Positions 37,605 through 45,555 of a stretch of DNA of 64,000 nt are shown here, piece after piece. The stretch spans positions 385,374 to 449,373 of the forward strand of contig CAKVOE010000002.1 of the NCBI GenBank assembly GCA_934778215.1. Direction: 5' to 3'. Below the pieces are notes generated by a model. The model saw nothing but the letters and a program-made list of their open reading frames with translations, had not been told where the DNA came from and ran no database searches. The translations under genes were made by a program, and so were the position numbers. Positions within the stretch are counted from its first letter, which is position 1; each line of letters opens with the position of its first letter. Source of the DNA: an uncultured Clostridia bacterium (GTDB lineage: Bacteria > Bacillota > Clostridia > Christensenellales > UBA1242).

Positions 37605-37737
37605 ATGGGCGTATTTGATGATTTAATTAAATTGATATTGGCAGATTCAAAATAATATGAAATATTTAGATCTAGTAGAATTAGTAAAAAACCAGTCTAC
37701 AAAAAGTTGTGGGAATGCTAAAACACAAACCATTTAG
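37605..37737 (+). pseudogene. Two short gene remnants at the array end
   Basis: 37605-37655 codes MGVFDDLIKLILADSK and stops; 37657-37737 codes MKYLDLVELVKNQSTK and ten more residues. They stand where the next toxin and immunity genes would start, so they are probably decayed array units. Confidence 0.4.
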
Positions 37738-37811
37738 AAAAGATCTTAAGATGTAAATTTATTTGTACAAAATTATTAAAAGTATGTTATACTCTAATTA
37801 GAGGATAAATT

Positions 37812-38648
37812 ATGAAGGTTGTAACTATTTGTGGAAGTATGAAATTTGCAAAGGAAATGCAAACTATTGCAGGCGTATTGGCAATAGAGAACGGCTGGTG
37901 TGTTTTACAATGCGTTTATGATTTAGATTTTGCAAATTTAACAAGCGAAGATTTGAATTTGTTAAAAAATGAACATTTAAAAAGAATAGAACTTTCAGAT
38001 TCAATTTACGTTGTAAACATTGGTGGATATATTGGGAATTCGACCAAACTTGAAATTGAGTACGCAAAAAAATTAGGCAAAGAAGTTATCTATCACGAAT
38101 TCAACTTAGTAAGCGAACTAAATAATTATAAACCATTTAATGAAGACGAAAAAGAAAATGTAAAAAAGGTTTTGGACTTTTTGGCAAACAATACAAATTG
38201 TTACGATAGGTCTAATTTAAAAGGTCATGTAACCGCTGGTGGACTTATTGTTGACGGCAGTGGCAATGTATTATTAAATCATCACAAAAAGACAGGAATG
38301 TGGTTTCAGTTTGGTGGTCATAGTGATGGTGATACTAATTGCATCAATGTTGCTCGCAGAGAGATAAGCGAAGAGGCTGGGATTTTTGATTGTAAACTTA
38401 TTTCAAAAAATATTTTTGATGTCGATGTTCAACAAATTGCATATAGTGCGAAGAAAAATGAACCAGAGCATTTTCATTATGATATTAATTTTTTATTTTT
38501 AGTTAGGGATAAAAACTTTGAAATCTCAAACGAGTCCACTGAGATTAAATGGGTCACTATTGAAGAAGCAAAAAGGCTTATAGATAAAGAAGATAAAGCC
38601 ATGCAAAGAATGCTTGCAAAATATGAGTTGTATTGTAAACAAAATTAA
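37812..38648 (+). CDS. Deoxyribosyltransferase-like plus NUDIX fusion protein
   Basis: 278 residues. Residues 1-90 (TICGSMKFAKEM, LSDSIYVVNIGGYIGNSTKLEIEYAKKLGK) look like the nucleoside 2-deoxyribosyltransferase superfamily. Residues 135-275 are a NUDIX domain with GGHSDGDTNCINVARREISE then EAG; the motif Glu after GX5 is replaced. Possibly acts on a modified nucleotide in two steps. Promoter-like TTGTAC and TATACT (spacing 19) lie upstream; the GAGGAT ribosome site is close to the ATG. Confidence 0.75.
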   Translation: MKVVTICGSMKFAKEMQTIAGVLAIENGWCVLQCVYDLDFANLTSEDLNLLKNEHLKRIELSDSIYVVNIGGYIGNSTKLEIEYAKKLGKEVIYHEFNLVSELNNYKPFNEDEKENVKKVLDFLANNTNCYDRSNLKGHVTAGGLIVDGSGNVLLNHHKKTGMWFQFGGHSDGDTNCINVARREISEEAGIFDCKLISKNIFDVDVQQIAYSAKKNEPEHFHYDINFLFLVRDKNFEISNESTEIKWVTIEEAKRLIDKEDKAMQRMLAKYELYCKQN

Positions 38649-38663
38649 CTAAAAGGTAAGGAT

Positions 38664-38780
38664 ATGAAACATATAGTAATATTAAGACAGCCATTTTTTA
38701 ATATGGTTTTAAATGGAGAGAAGACAATTGAAAGCAAATGTTTTTTTGCATTAAAAAATTTGTTAAAAATTCGCAAATAA
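38664..38780 (+). pseudogene. ASCH-domain protein, N-terminal fragment
   Basis: 38 codons: MKHIVILRQPFFNMVLNGEK then TIESK, the start of an ASCH domain (RNA-binding fold), then unrelated residues and a stop. AAGGTAAGGAT precedes the ATG. Confidence 0.6.
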
Positions 38781-38784
38781 AAAA

Positions 38785-38826
38785 TCGCCAAAACCCTATG
38801 AAAATAAATGGTTTTAGCGACTTTTA
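38785..38826 (+). terminator. Terminator before the tRNA-Thr scar
   Basis: TCGCCAAAACC (38785-38795) pairs with GGTTTTAGCGA (38810-38820) with one mismatch, then T-rich. Confidence 0.75.
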
Positions 38827-38833
38827 TCAGTGT

Positions 38834-38903
38834 AGCTGGTGACGGTAATCGGACCCGTCCCCCACCTTACCAAGGCAGTGCTTTACCTCTAAGCCACATC
38901 AGC
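38834..38903 (-). pseudogene. tRNA-Thr(GGU), decayed (copy 1, both halves)
   Basis: Cloverleaf on the minus strand with loop TTGGTAA. Faults: acceptor GCTGATG/CACCAGC has one mismatch, anticodon stem CTGCC/GGTGG has two wobbles, variable loop only GGG, and the T-stem closing pair G53-C61 is lost. No CCA. Its 3' half pairs better with the 5' half of copy 4. Confidence 0.7.
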
Positions 38904-38962
38904 GTAGTTTTTAGCTCCATAAATTTGGAGCCTATGAAAATGTAATTTGGGGAACAAAACGC

Positions 38963-39000
38963 CTTACCAAGGTGGTGCTCTACCACTGAGCCACAATATC
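38963..39000 (-). repeat. tRNA-Thr 5' half, copy 2
   Basis: Minus strand GATATTG acceptor strand, D-arm GGCTCAGTGGTAGAGC, anticodon stem CCACC and loop TTGGTAAG. No 3' half follows. Confidence 0.8.
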
Positions 39001-39053
39001 ATAAACCCTTATTTAGGGCAAATTATTTAGTTGTATTTTGGTTAAAACCGAAT

Positions 39054-39092
39054 CTTACCAAGCAAGTGCTCTACCTACTGAGCTACGTTAGC
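39054..39092 (-). repeat. tRNA-Thr 5' half, copy 3
   Basis: Minus strand GCTAACG, D-arm AGCTCAGTAGGTAGAGC, then CTTGC and loop TTGGTAAG. Homology ends there. Confidence 0.8.
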
Positions 39093-39151
39093 ATAAGTTG
39101 TTGCTCCATAAAATTTGGAAATATTAAGTTGTAAATTTTACCCCCAAATAC

Positions 39152-39189
39152 CTTACCAAGGTGGTGCTCTACCGCTGAGCCACACCAGC
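39152..39189 (-). repeat. tRNA-Thr 5' half, copy 4 (likely original)
   Basis: Minus strand GCTGGTG, D-arm GGCTCAGCGGTAGAGC, CCACC and loop TTGGTAAG. GCTGGTG pairs perfectly with CACCAGC, and CCACC with GGTGG, of the 3' half in copy 1, 280 bases away, so these two are probably the original gene, now split. Confidence 0.8.
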
Positions 39190-39190
39190 A

Positions 39191-39484
39191 AATGCTGTTT
39201 TTTGAATGATTTTTGCGGTGAAATTTAGTGGTTAAAAAGTGCTATTTTTGTTTTACCAACACATAACCTAAATTTTGTGAATACACCCCAGGTCCGCCCA
39301 TAAATACTAGTCCTTAGGGTTGGATTTTTCTTTTATTTTCAATTTTAATTTTTGATAGTGGGGGTGGGGAGTATGCTTTGGAAATTAGTGTGGGCTTTTT
39401 GCTGGTAATTTTATTAAAATTGAAATGGAATACATAGAAAATATTGCCAAAATTAATAATATTTGATAAATTTTCAAAAAACAC
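39191..39484. other. Intergenic, no gene seen
   Basis: AT-rich stretch between the tRNA-Thr pieces and the tRNA-Ser promoter; no coding frame with signals. Confidence 0.6.
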
Positions 39485-39513
39485 TTGATTTTTGAATTAA
39501 AATTATGTATATT
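39485..39513 (+). promoter_or_regulatory. Promoter of tRNA-Ser
   Basis: TTGATT (39485-39490), 17 bases, TATATT (39508-39513). Confidence 0.7.
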
Positions 39514-39548
39514 AGTTGTGTTGATTGCGTAGAGCAATTAATTAATAT

Positions 39549-39638
39549 GGAGAGATGGCTGAGTGGTCGAAAGCGGCGGTCTTGAAAACCGTTGAGGGTG
39601 CAAGTCCTCCTGGGGTTCGAATCCCTATCTCTCCGCCA
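39549..39638 (+). tRNA. tRNA-Ser(UGA)
   Basis: 90 bases with long variable arm. Acceptor GGAGAGA/TCTCTCC, loop CTTGAAA (anticodon UGA), variable arm GAGGGTGCAAGTCCTC, T-arm GGGGTTCGAATCCC, CCA coded. Intact. Confidence 0.95.
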
Positions 39639-39652
39639 TTTTAAACGTAAAT

Positions 39653-39678
39653 CTTATGAACTAAGATTTGTGTTTTTT
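39653..39678 (+). terminator. Terminator after tRNA-Ser
   Basis: AAATCTT and AAGATTT with loop ATGAACT, then T-rich. Confidence 0.8.
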
Positions 39679-39735
39679 TATTTTCAAATATTGAGCTTTT
39701 AAATTTTTTATGGTATAATCTTAAAGGAGATAAAA

Positions 39736-40584
39736 ATGAAGACATTTAACGAAAGATTTAATTGTAAGATAAATGACAATCTATTTAATATATTTAAAGA
39801 TCGTTGTATTGTTGCTGTTTTTGAAGTTTTAGATAAAAAAATAGTGAACAAACAGATAGAAACTGATTATCTAAAGCAAATAGGCGAAGGATCTTCATAT
39901 TATGAAATTACAGTTAGCTATGGTCTAGGTATGGACTTTTTAACAGAGAAAAGCATAAAAGGAAAAGACACAATTATTGGCAAAGATTTGATTAGTTGCA
40001 TTAATGAAAATAAGTTTTTATATAAAATGGAAATTATTATAAATCTTAAATCGCTTGAAGATAAAGATAAACTAAAACTCATCAATGAAATAAAGAACAT
40101 TATAAATGAAACTAGACTACCAATTCTTCTTTTGCACAATAAAAAAGAAGCGTATTTTCTTCCTTCTAATTGCAAAGAATTAGACAAACAAGTTGATAAT
40201 ACTTTTAATTGGTTGGATGCTTATCCAAGTGTTAAAAATGAATATATTAAAGCTATAAAGCAATTGAATTTAGATCCAAAAGAAAGTTTAAATAATTTAA
40301 GAAAATCTTTAGAAGATCTTATTAAAATCATAACAAAAACTAATTCGACCAAAACAGATAAAATTAAATCGGCTTTATCAAAATACTTAAGTGATAAGGG
40401 AATTACGTCGGAAATTATTAATGTATATAATTGTATATTCTCCCATTTAAATGATTATCAAAACAATTATGTAAAACATACAAATCAAAAACTTCCAGAA
40501 CATATTTTCAATAAAAATGAAACAAATTTTTTATTGTATCAATATACCAATTTTATTCAATTTATTCTTTTATTAGAAAAATAA
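39736..40584 (+). CDS. Hypothetical protein, possible abortive-infection type
   Basis: 282 residues, no named family. N-terminal half is mixed alpha/beta (YEITVSYGLGMDF, PILLLHNKKEAYFLP). The C-terminal half is helical (SLNNLRKSLEDLIKIITK, IINVYNCIFSHLNDYQNNYVKH) and recalls the C-terminal domain of some Abi proteins. TTAAAGGAG precedes the ATG. It sits just after tRNA-Ser, a common island site. Confidence 0.45.
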   Translation: MKTFNERFNCKINDNLFNIFKDRCIVAVFEVLDKKIVNKQIETDYLKQIGEGSSYYEITVSYGLGMDFLTEKSIKGKDTIIGKDLISCINENKFLYKMEIIINLKSLEDKDKLKLINEIKNIINETRLPILLLHNKKEAYFLPSNCKELDKQVDNTFNWLDAYPSVKNEYIKAIKQLNLDPKESLNNLRKSLEDLIKIITKTNSTKTDKIKSALSKYLSDKGITSEIINVYNCIFSHLNDYQNNYVKHTNQKLPEHIFNKNETNFLLYQYTNFIQFILLLEK

Positions 40585-40586
40585 AA

Positions 40587-40754
40587 GTGGCTACTTTATG
40601 CCGTGAAAGGTGCTTGACATGAGGTGGAATAAAAACATAATATCAAAGAAATGAAAGAAACAAGAGTATAATTCTTGTTTCTTTCTCTTAATTGAAAAGT
40701 TTTATCTTATTCCAGAGTCCTCATGTCAAGTTCACCATGGAATAAATTAGCCAC
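40587..40754. repeat. Large imperfect hairpin A
   Basis: Outer arms (GTGGCTA..., CTTGACATGAGG, GGAATAA) pair over about 50 bases on each side. An inner perfect 13-bp stem (40653-40665 with 40673-40685) closes the loop. It lies between the hypothetical gene and the recombinase 3' end and is larger than a terminator. Element-end or single-strand structure suspected. Confidence 0.75.
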
Positions 40755-40763
40755 GACTTTATT

Positions 40764-42263
40764 TTATACATATATTCTAACTTCAACTTCTTTAAAGTTT
40801 GGTATTGTTTTATTTTGTATGTATTGTGGCAATTTAGATGTAAATTCTGCAACAAAAAAGCCCTGATTTTTATCAGGACTTGTTTTTATTGGGCTATTAA
40901 AAGTTATCTCTATTTTATCTTCAAAAACTTTTATTTCTTGAATAAGATAATCAATTAAAAGTTTAGGTTCAAGTTGCAATGCGTGAATGTAATATTCTTT
41001 AATATCTTCTTTTGAGAGTTTAAGTATAGTTTTAGATTTTTCAATCATTATTTGTCTTTCTAATTCTTCAATTTGATTTTCAAGGTCTTTCATTCGTTTG
41101 TTTGTTGTATTGTTAACAACTCCTTGTTCAACTGCCTTCATTATATTGTTTAATGTGCTTTCGGCTTGTTTTTTATCCTTTAATAATAAATTTAATATTG
41201 AATTGCCATTTGATTGAGATTCTTGTACTTTCATTATACCATCTATTATTTTATCCATATATTTTGAAGAAGAAAGTATTTTTATAATGTTATCTACAAT
41301 AAAGTTTTCAAACATTTCTTTTCTTACCATAGATTTTTTGCAACCATTTTTTCGTTTTCTTCCAAGACATTTATAATAGTGTCTCTTGGTGCCATTACTC
41401 GCTGTTCCACATTCTGCACTAATTGGCATTCCACAATAACCACATTTAAGTTTATGCCTTAATAAATACACAACTTCAGTGCTTCGCTTTCCATATTTGT
41501 TTAGGTTTATCTTTTGCCTAACATTATCATAAATTTCATTCGGTACTATTGCTGGATACATGTTATTAAAGATTTGTCCGTCAAATCTATAAATTCCAGA
41601 ATATTTTTCATTTTTCAAAATGTTGTAAATAGTATTTCTTGCAAAAGGTTTGCCTTTGTTAAAAATTCTTTTTTCGGTCAACAGTAAAATTATATCTTTA
41701 ACATAAGTTCCAATAGAGTATTGTTTGTATATAAATCTTACAACTTCAGCTTGTTCTTCGTTCACTTTTACTTTATGGTTTTCTACATAATATCCATAGA
41801 TAATATTTCCACCAGTAAAATTTCCTTTAAGTCTTGTTTCATTCATCCCACGCTTTACTTTTTGAGCAAGTTCTGCTGAATAATATTCAGCCATTCCTTC
41901 AAGCAAACTTTCAAGTATTATGCCTTCAGGTGTGTCAGGGATATTTTCCATTGCAGAGAGTAGTTTTACGTCATTGTCTTTCAGTATCTTTTTGTTTTTA
42001 GCAGTTTCATATTTGTTCCTACTAAATCTGTCTAGTTTGTAAACAATAACATACTGCCATTCTTTATTTGCAGAATCTTTTATCATTTGTTGAAAATCTG
42101 GTCTATTATCGTTTGTTCCTGTCATAGCTCTATCTATGTATGTGTTAAGAATAACAAAATTGTTATTCTTCGCATATTGTTCACATACTCTTAATTGACC
42201 TTCTATGCTTTGTTCGGATTGACTATCTGAACTATATCTTGCATATATTACTGCTGTTTTCAC
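40764..42263 (-). CDS. Large serine recombinase
   Basis: 499 residues from GTG 42263 (AAAAGGAG before). N-terminal resolvase domain with catalytic Ser in YARYSSDSQ, then YKLDRFSRN and AEYYSAELAQKVKRG. Recombinase domain, a zinc ribbon (CGYC ... C ... C, residues 300-345), then a coiled coil. It should catalyse integration and excision of the element between short att sites. It lies between hairpins A and B, and next to a replication protein. Confidence 0.92.
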   Translation of the reverse strand: MKTAVIYARYSSDSQSEQSIEGQLRVCEQYAKNNNFVILNTYIDRAMTGTNDNRPDFQQMIKDSANKEWQYVIVYKLDRFSRNKYETAKNKKILKDNDVKLLSAMENIPDTPEGIILESLLEGMAEYYSAELAQKVKRGMNETRLKGNFTGGNIIYGYYVENHKVKVNEEQAEVVRFIYKQYSIGTYVKDIILLLTEKRIFNKGKPFARNTIYNILKNEKYSGIYRFDGQIFNNMYPAIVPNEIYDNVRQKINLNKYGKRSTEVVYLLRHKLKCGYCGMPISAECGTASNGTKRHYYKCLGRKRKNGCKKSMVRKEMFENFIVDNIIKILSSSKYMDKIIDGIMKVQESQSNGNSILNLLLKDKKQAESTLNNIMKAVEQGVVNNTTNKRMKDLENQIEELERQIMIEKSKTILKLSKEDIKEYYIHALQLEPKLLIDYLIQEIKVFEDKIEITFNSPIKTSPDKNQGFFVAEFTSKLPQYIQNKTIPNFKEVEVRIYV

Positions 42264-42297
42264 TTTATTTTTTCTCCTTTTATTAAGTTTTATTTTT

Positions 42298-42439
42298 GTC
42301 TTTCGACAGAGCGAAAAGAAACGAAAATGGATTAAAATTCTTTTGTTTGTAATTTTTCTTTTCTTGTCAAGGGTTGTGAAACAATACATTTTACCCTTGA
42401 CAAGAAAGAGTTTTCGTTTATGCTCTGTAACCGAAAGAC
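42298..42439. repeat. Large hairpin B
   Basis: Nested arms: GTCTTTCG (42298-42305) with CGAAAGAC (42432-42439); ACAGAGC with GCTCTGT; AAACGAAAA with TTTTCGTTT; and a perfect inner 14-bp stem (42361-42374 with 42393-42406). It fills the gap between the Rep and recombinase genes. Confidence 0.8.
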
Positions 42440-42441
42440 AA

Positions 42442-43323
42442 TCAATAAGCTTTGGGTAGTTTATCTATAAGAAATTTATCTTTATTCGGTTGTCCTAAAA
42501 CTTCGCCAGTTTCAAAATCTAGGCATTTGAAGTCGTCAAAAAGTAAAATTTTTCTATCTTCTTGACCTATTTTGCAAACAACGTCATCATCTAAAATATC
42601 TGCAACAAAATATGTTTGTAAGTGCTTTGAATAGATAACTTTTTCACCAGTTTTGCGAATGTATTTCATAATGTAATTAACTGCATCATTAACACCAACA
42701 TTATTGATTATTTCTTTGAAATCGTTCCTACCAAATCTCTCTAAAAAGAATGTGTTTTGATGGGCAATTTGCATTTGGTGTGTTTTAGTGGAGTAATCTC
42801 TTGTTTCAATAATCTCGCCAACCATTTCAGTAATTACAAATATCCCATGAAAATGTAATCTCTCTAGTTTTGGACTTCGTTCAAACACTCCAATATATTT
42901 CCAGACTTTTCTATGAGATAGATGTCTTAAACAAGTAAGTAATTTCTTTCTAAATTCTTCTTCGTTTAGTTTGTTGCTGTCATAGGTAAAAGTGCAAAAG
43001 TGAGTCCATTGTTGCAGTCCAATTTTTCTATACAATCTCGTAAGTCTAACTATTTTATTTCTCTTTTCTTTTTCTAAAGTTGCTTTAACAAACTCTTTCG
43101 CTTTTTCTTCATCTTTAATTTCTTCATTTATCTTTTCAATAACTTTTTCAGTTTTCTCTTTCTTTGTTCCTGTTTCAGATTTATATAACTGTTTAAGTTT
43201 TTCTTCGGTTTCATTTTTAACTCGCTTTTTGCTATTCTTTCGTTTCTTCCATATTTGTTTTTCAGGTGGTATTCCAATAAAATGACTACCATCAAAATAT
43301 ACTTTAGTTTTGGGATAGTCCAT
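42442..43323 (-). CDS. HUH-type rolling-circle replication initiator
   Basis: 293 residues. HUH motif in ERLHFHGIF, catalytic Tyr candidates in NYIMKYIRKTGE. Basic, Lys/Glu-rich N-terminal 75 residues. The protein should nick one strand at an origin and start rolling-circle copying. The next leftward gene is the serine recombinase across hairpin B. It overlaps the small gene upstream by 20 bases, so it is coupled to it. Confidence 0.85.
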   Translation of the reverse strand: MDYPKTKVYFDGSHFIGIPPEKQIWKKRKNSKKRVKNETEEKLKQLYKSETGTKKEKTEKVIEKINEEIKDEEKAKEFVKATLEKEKRNKIVRLTRLYRKIGLQQWTHFCTFTYDSNKLNEEEFRKKLLTCLRHLSHRKVWKYIGVFERSPKLERLHFHGIFVITEMVGEIIETRDYSTKTHQMQIAHQNTFFLERFGRNDFKEIINNVGVNDAVNYIMKYIRKTGEKVIYSKHLQTYFVADILDDDVVCKIGQEDRKILLFDDFKCLDFETGEVLGQPNKDKFLIDKLPKAY

Positions 43324-43438
43324 ATTGCACCTCGCATTTTTTGAACGACATAATCTGATTCAGCATTGCCACCAAAAATTCATTGTCTAGCAAAGTTAAA
43401 TCTAATTCGTTTTCAAATTCAATTTTTAGTTTTTGCAT
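43304..43438 (-). CDS. 44-residue protein coupled to the Rep gene
   Basis: ATG 43438 has a strong AAAAAGGAG site. Sequence starts MQKLKIEFENELDLTLLDNE and ends CEVQYGLSQN. It overlaps the Rep start. It may be a copy-control or leader peptide. No family seen. Confidence 0.55.
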   Translation of the reverse strand: MQKLKIEFENELDLTLLDNEFLVAMLNQIMSFKKCEVQYGLSQN

Positions 43439-43439
43439 A

Positions 43440-43765
43440 ATTTTTAACTCCTTTTTGTAAATTTGGAATTAAAAAGGACATAGAAAAAACCTTGTTTTTC
43501 TACGCCCATAAAATGCAACCACTGGCTTTTAATTTTGGCTAAAAGCAAACCAATAAACTATCTTCTCGGTCTTACCATTTTTGCGTTGTCTTTTTATTTC
43601 CAGTTTTACTTTAGCACAAGTTATTCACAAAATGTAATGACTTAACTTGTACTTTACCTATACAAAAAACAACTTTTCTTAACATTTACCCAAACTAAAC
43701 TTGTTATTACTTGATATTTCTTAACAAAAAAGAGTATGTATTTTACACACTCTATTTGTTTGTTA
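43440..43765. other. Gap upstream of the Rep unit, no gene seen
   Basis: AT-rich. No clear operon promoter beyond weak boxes, and no frame with ribosome site. A natural place for the origin of the element. Confidence 0.5.
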
Positions 43766-43767
43766 GA

Positions 43768-43899
43768 TTATATGCAATATGCTAAATATCTATCTTTAAA
43801 TTTTCTTCTGCGTTTGTAAACAATGTCTGTGCTAACTCCTAAAAATTCGGCAATAAGTTTTACTTCAACACCATTGTAATAGTATTCTAAAATTTGGCT
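43768..43899 (-). pseudogene. HTH protein fragment (sigma-region-4-like)
   Basis: 43 codons between stops, ending LLGVST-like HTH: VEVKLIAEFLGVSTDIVYKR then RRKFKDRYL. No start or ribosome site. A remnant of a small element regulator. Confidence 0.5.
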
Positions 43900-43978
43900 T
43901 TACAATTTGTTAGTTATGTATTTGGAAAATGTCTTTGAAACAACAATATTGAAATTTGAAAACAAACTACAATACAAT

Positions 43979-44046
43979 TTGCCGAGTGGTAAAAAAAAAG
44001 AGGTTTTGCGATAAGCCTGCGCGCAAACCTCTTTTTTACTCGGCAA
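43979..44046. repeat. Large hairpin C
   Basis: TTGCCGAGT (43979-43987) pairs with ACTCGGCAA (44038-44046). Inside, AAAAAAGAGGTTT(T)GCG pairs with CGCAAACCTCTTTTTT with one bulge. Nearly the whole 68 bases are paired. Confidence 0.85.
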
Positions 44047-44133
44047 TGTTTGTTCAAAAGAAATGTTTTTTTGCTAGTTGTTTTTCTATTTTTGTAGTTC
44101 ATTTTGTTTGTATTGTTTAATTGTTTTTATGTT

Positions 44134-44191
44134 CGTGTGCTTGTCTTCGGTGGAGCGTAGCGACACCGACTTGTATCAAGACAAGCACACG
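44134..44191. repeat. Large hairpin D
   Basis: CGTGTGCTTGTCTT (44134-44147) pairs perfectly with 44178-44191. An inner CGGTG/CACCG stem caps it, with GC content above its surroundings. Confidence 0.85.
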
Positions 44192-44290
44192 TTTAAATGC
44201 CAATTTAGACTAAAATACTAACTTACGCCTTCAAATACAAAGCTTTAAACTTTAGATTTCTAAAGTTTTCTAAAAAAATCAACATAATTA

Positions 44291-44319
44291 TTTACATTCC
44301 TAAATTTTTATGATATAAT
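44291..44319 (+). promoter_or_regulatory. Promoter of the restriction cluster
   Basis: TTTACA (44291-44296), 17 bases, TATAAT (44314-44319), then GGAGGG at 44336. Confidence 0.8.
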
Positions 44320-44348
44320 AAAAATATCTATATTTGGAGGGTCATATT

Positions 44349-44564
44349 TTGATTGTGTATTATAAATTTTATGATTATATCAAAAGACGAAAGATTAAAA
44401 TAAAAGATATAATCAATGAAACAGGAATATCCAGTGCAACACTTGCAAATCTTGGAACAAATAAAAGTGTTACAACCGACACAATTGGTAAATTATGTAG
44501 TTATTTAAAATGCCAACCTAGTGAAATTATGGAATTTGAAGAAAAAGGAGTAGACAATGGGTAA
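44349..44564 (+). CDS. XRE-family regulator (controller-like)
   Basis: 71 residues from TTG 44349 (GGAGGG 7 bases before). The HTH is IKIKDIINETGISSATLANL, then TIGKLCSYLKCQPSEIMEF. It overlaps the methylase start by 8 bases, as controller proteins of restriction systems often do. It probably times expression of the methylases and nuclease. Confidence 0.75.
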   Translation: MIVYYKFYDYIKRRKIKIKDIINETGISSATLANLGTNKSVTTDTIGKLCSYLKCQPSEIMEFEEKGVDNG

Positions 44565-45555
44565 ATTAAATTATATTGATTTATTTGCAGGTGTTGGGGG
44601 GTTAAGTTTAGGGTTTGATAATGCTGGATTCCAAAATTTATTTGCTGTAGAGTATGATAAAGTGTTTGCTGAAAATTATTCTCTTAATTTTAAAAATCAT
44701 AGAATACTATGTAAGGACATTAAAGAAATAGATGAAAGCGAGATTAGGTCAATAATTGGAGATACTAAAGTGGATATAATTATTGGAGGGCCTCCATGCC
44801 AAGGGTTCTCAATTGCTGGGAACATAGGAAGAAATTTTATTGATGACCCAAGGAACAACTTATTTAAAGAATTTGTTCGTTTTGTAAAAATTATTCAACC
44901 CAAAATGTTTTTATTAGAAAATGTTGCAGCTATGGAAAAGCATAATAAAGGCAAAACATTAGAAATAATAAAAGAAGAATTTAAAAAATTGGGATATGAA
45001 ATCAAACATAAAGTTTTGAATAGTAAATTTTACAATGTTCCGCAAGAAAGAAGACGAATTGTTCTAGTTGGAGCAAAAGATAAAAATAATTTTGAGTTTC
45101 CAATTGAAAATAATAAATTTATTAGTATAGAAGAAGCTATCGGAGATTTACCTCCCCTAAAAAGTGGAGAGAAAAGTTTAATTCCAAATCATTCAGCAAT
45201 GAATCATTCAAAACAAATGCTTGAAAAAATGCAATACGTTAAAGACGGCGGAGATAGAAATGACATTCCATTAGAATTAAGGCCCAAATCTGGAGATGCG
45301 AGAAAATATATAAGATATAATAGTAAAAAACCTTCTATATGCATAACAGGAGACATGAGAAAAGTTTTTCACTACAATCAAAATAGAGCATTGACAAACA
45401 GAGAATTGGCACGAATTCAAACATTCCCAGATAACTTTACTTTTGTTGGGAATAATGGTAAAATACAACAGGCAATTGGGAATGCGGTGCCACCAAATCT
45501 TGCATATGAATTAGCACTAAAAATAAAGGAGGCTTTAAATGGCAAATTATCCTAA
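44557..45555 (+). CDS. DNA cytosine-C5 methyltransferase
   Basis: 332 residues. Motif I DLFAGVGG, motif IV GGPPCQGFS with the catalytic Cys, ENV (VI), QERRR (VIII), ELARIQTFPD (IX) and IGNAVPP (X). Short recognition domain between VIII and IX. Overlaps the adenine methylase gene by 17 bases. Confidence 0.95.
   Translation: MGKLNYIDLFAGVGGLSLGFDNAGFQNLFAVEYDKVFAENYSLNFKNHRILCKDIKEIDESEIRSIIGDTKVDIIIGGPPCQGFSIAGNIGRNFIDDPRNNLFKEFVRFVKIIQPKMFLLENVAAMEKHNKGKTLEIIKEEFKKLGYEIKHKVLNSKFYNVPQERRRIVLVGAKDKNNFEFPIENNKFISIEEAIGDLPPLKSGEKSLIPNHSAMNHSKQMLEKMQYVKDGGDRNDIPLELRPKSGDARKYIRYNSKKPSICITGDMRKVFHYNQNRALTNRELARIQTFPDNFTFVGNNGKIQQAIGNAVPPNLAYELALKIKEALNGKLS

Noticed and set aside
38834..39189. A CRISPR-like array (four spaced repeats)
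   Set aside because: The repeats are tRNA-Thr 5' halves that differ in their acceptor strands, and no cas genes are near.
43914..44102. Open frame on the minus strand
   Set aside because: It lies over hairpin C, whose complementarity explains the frame.
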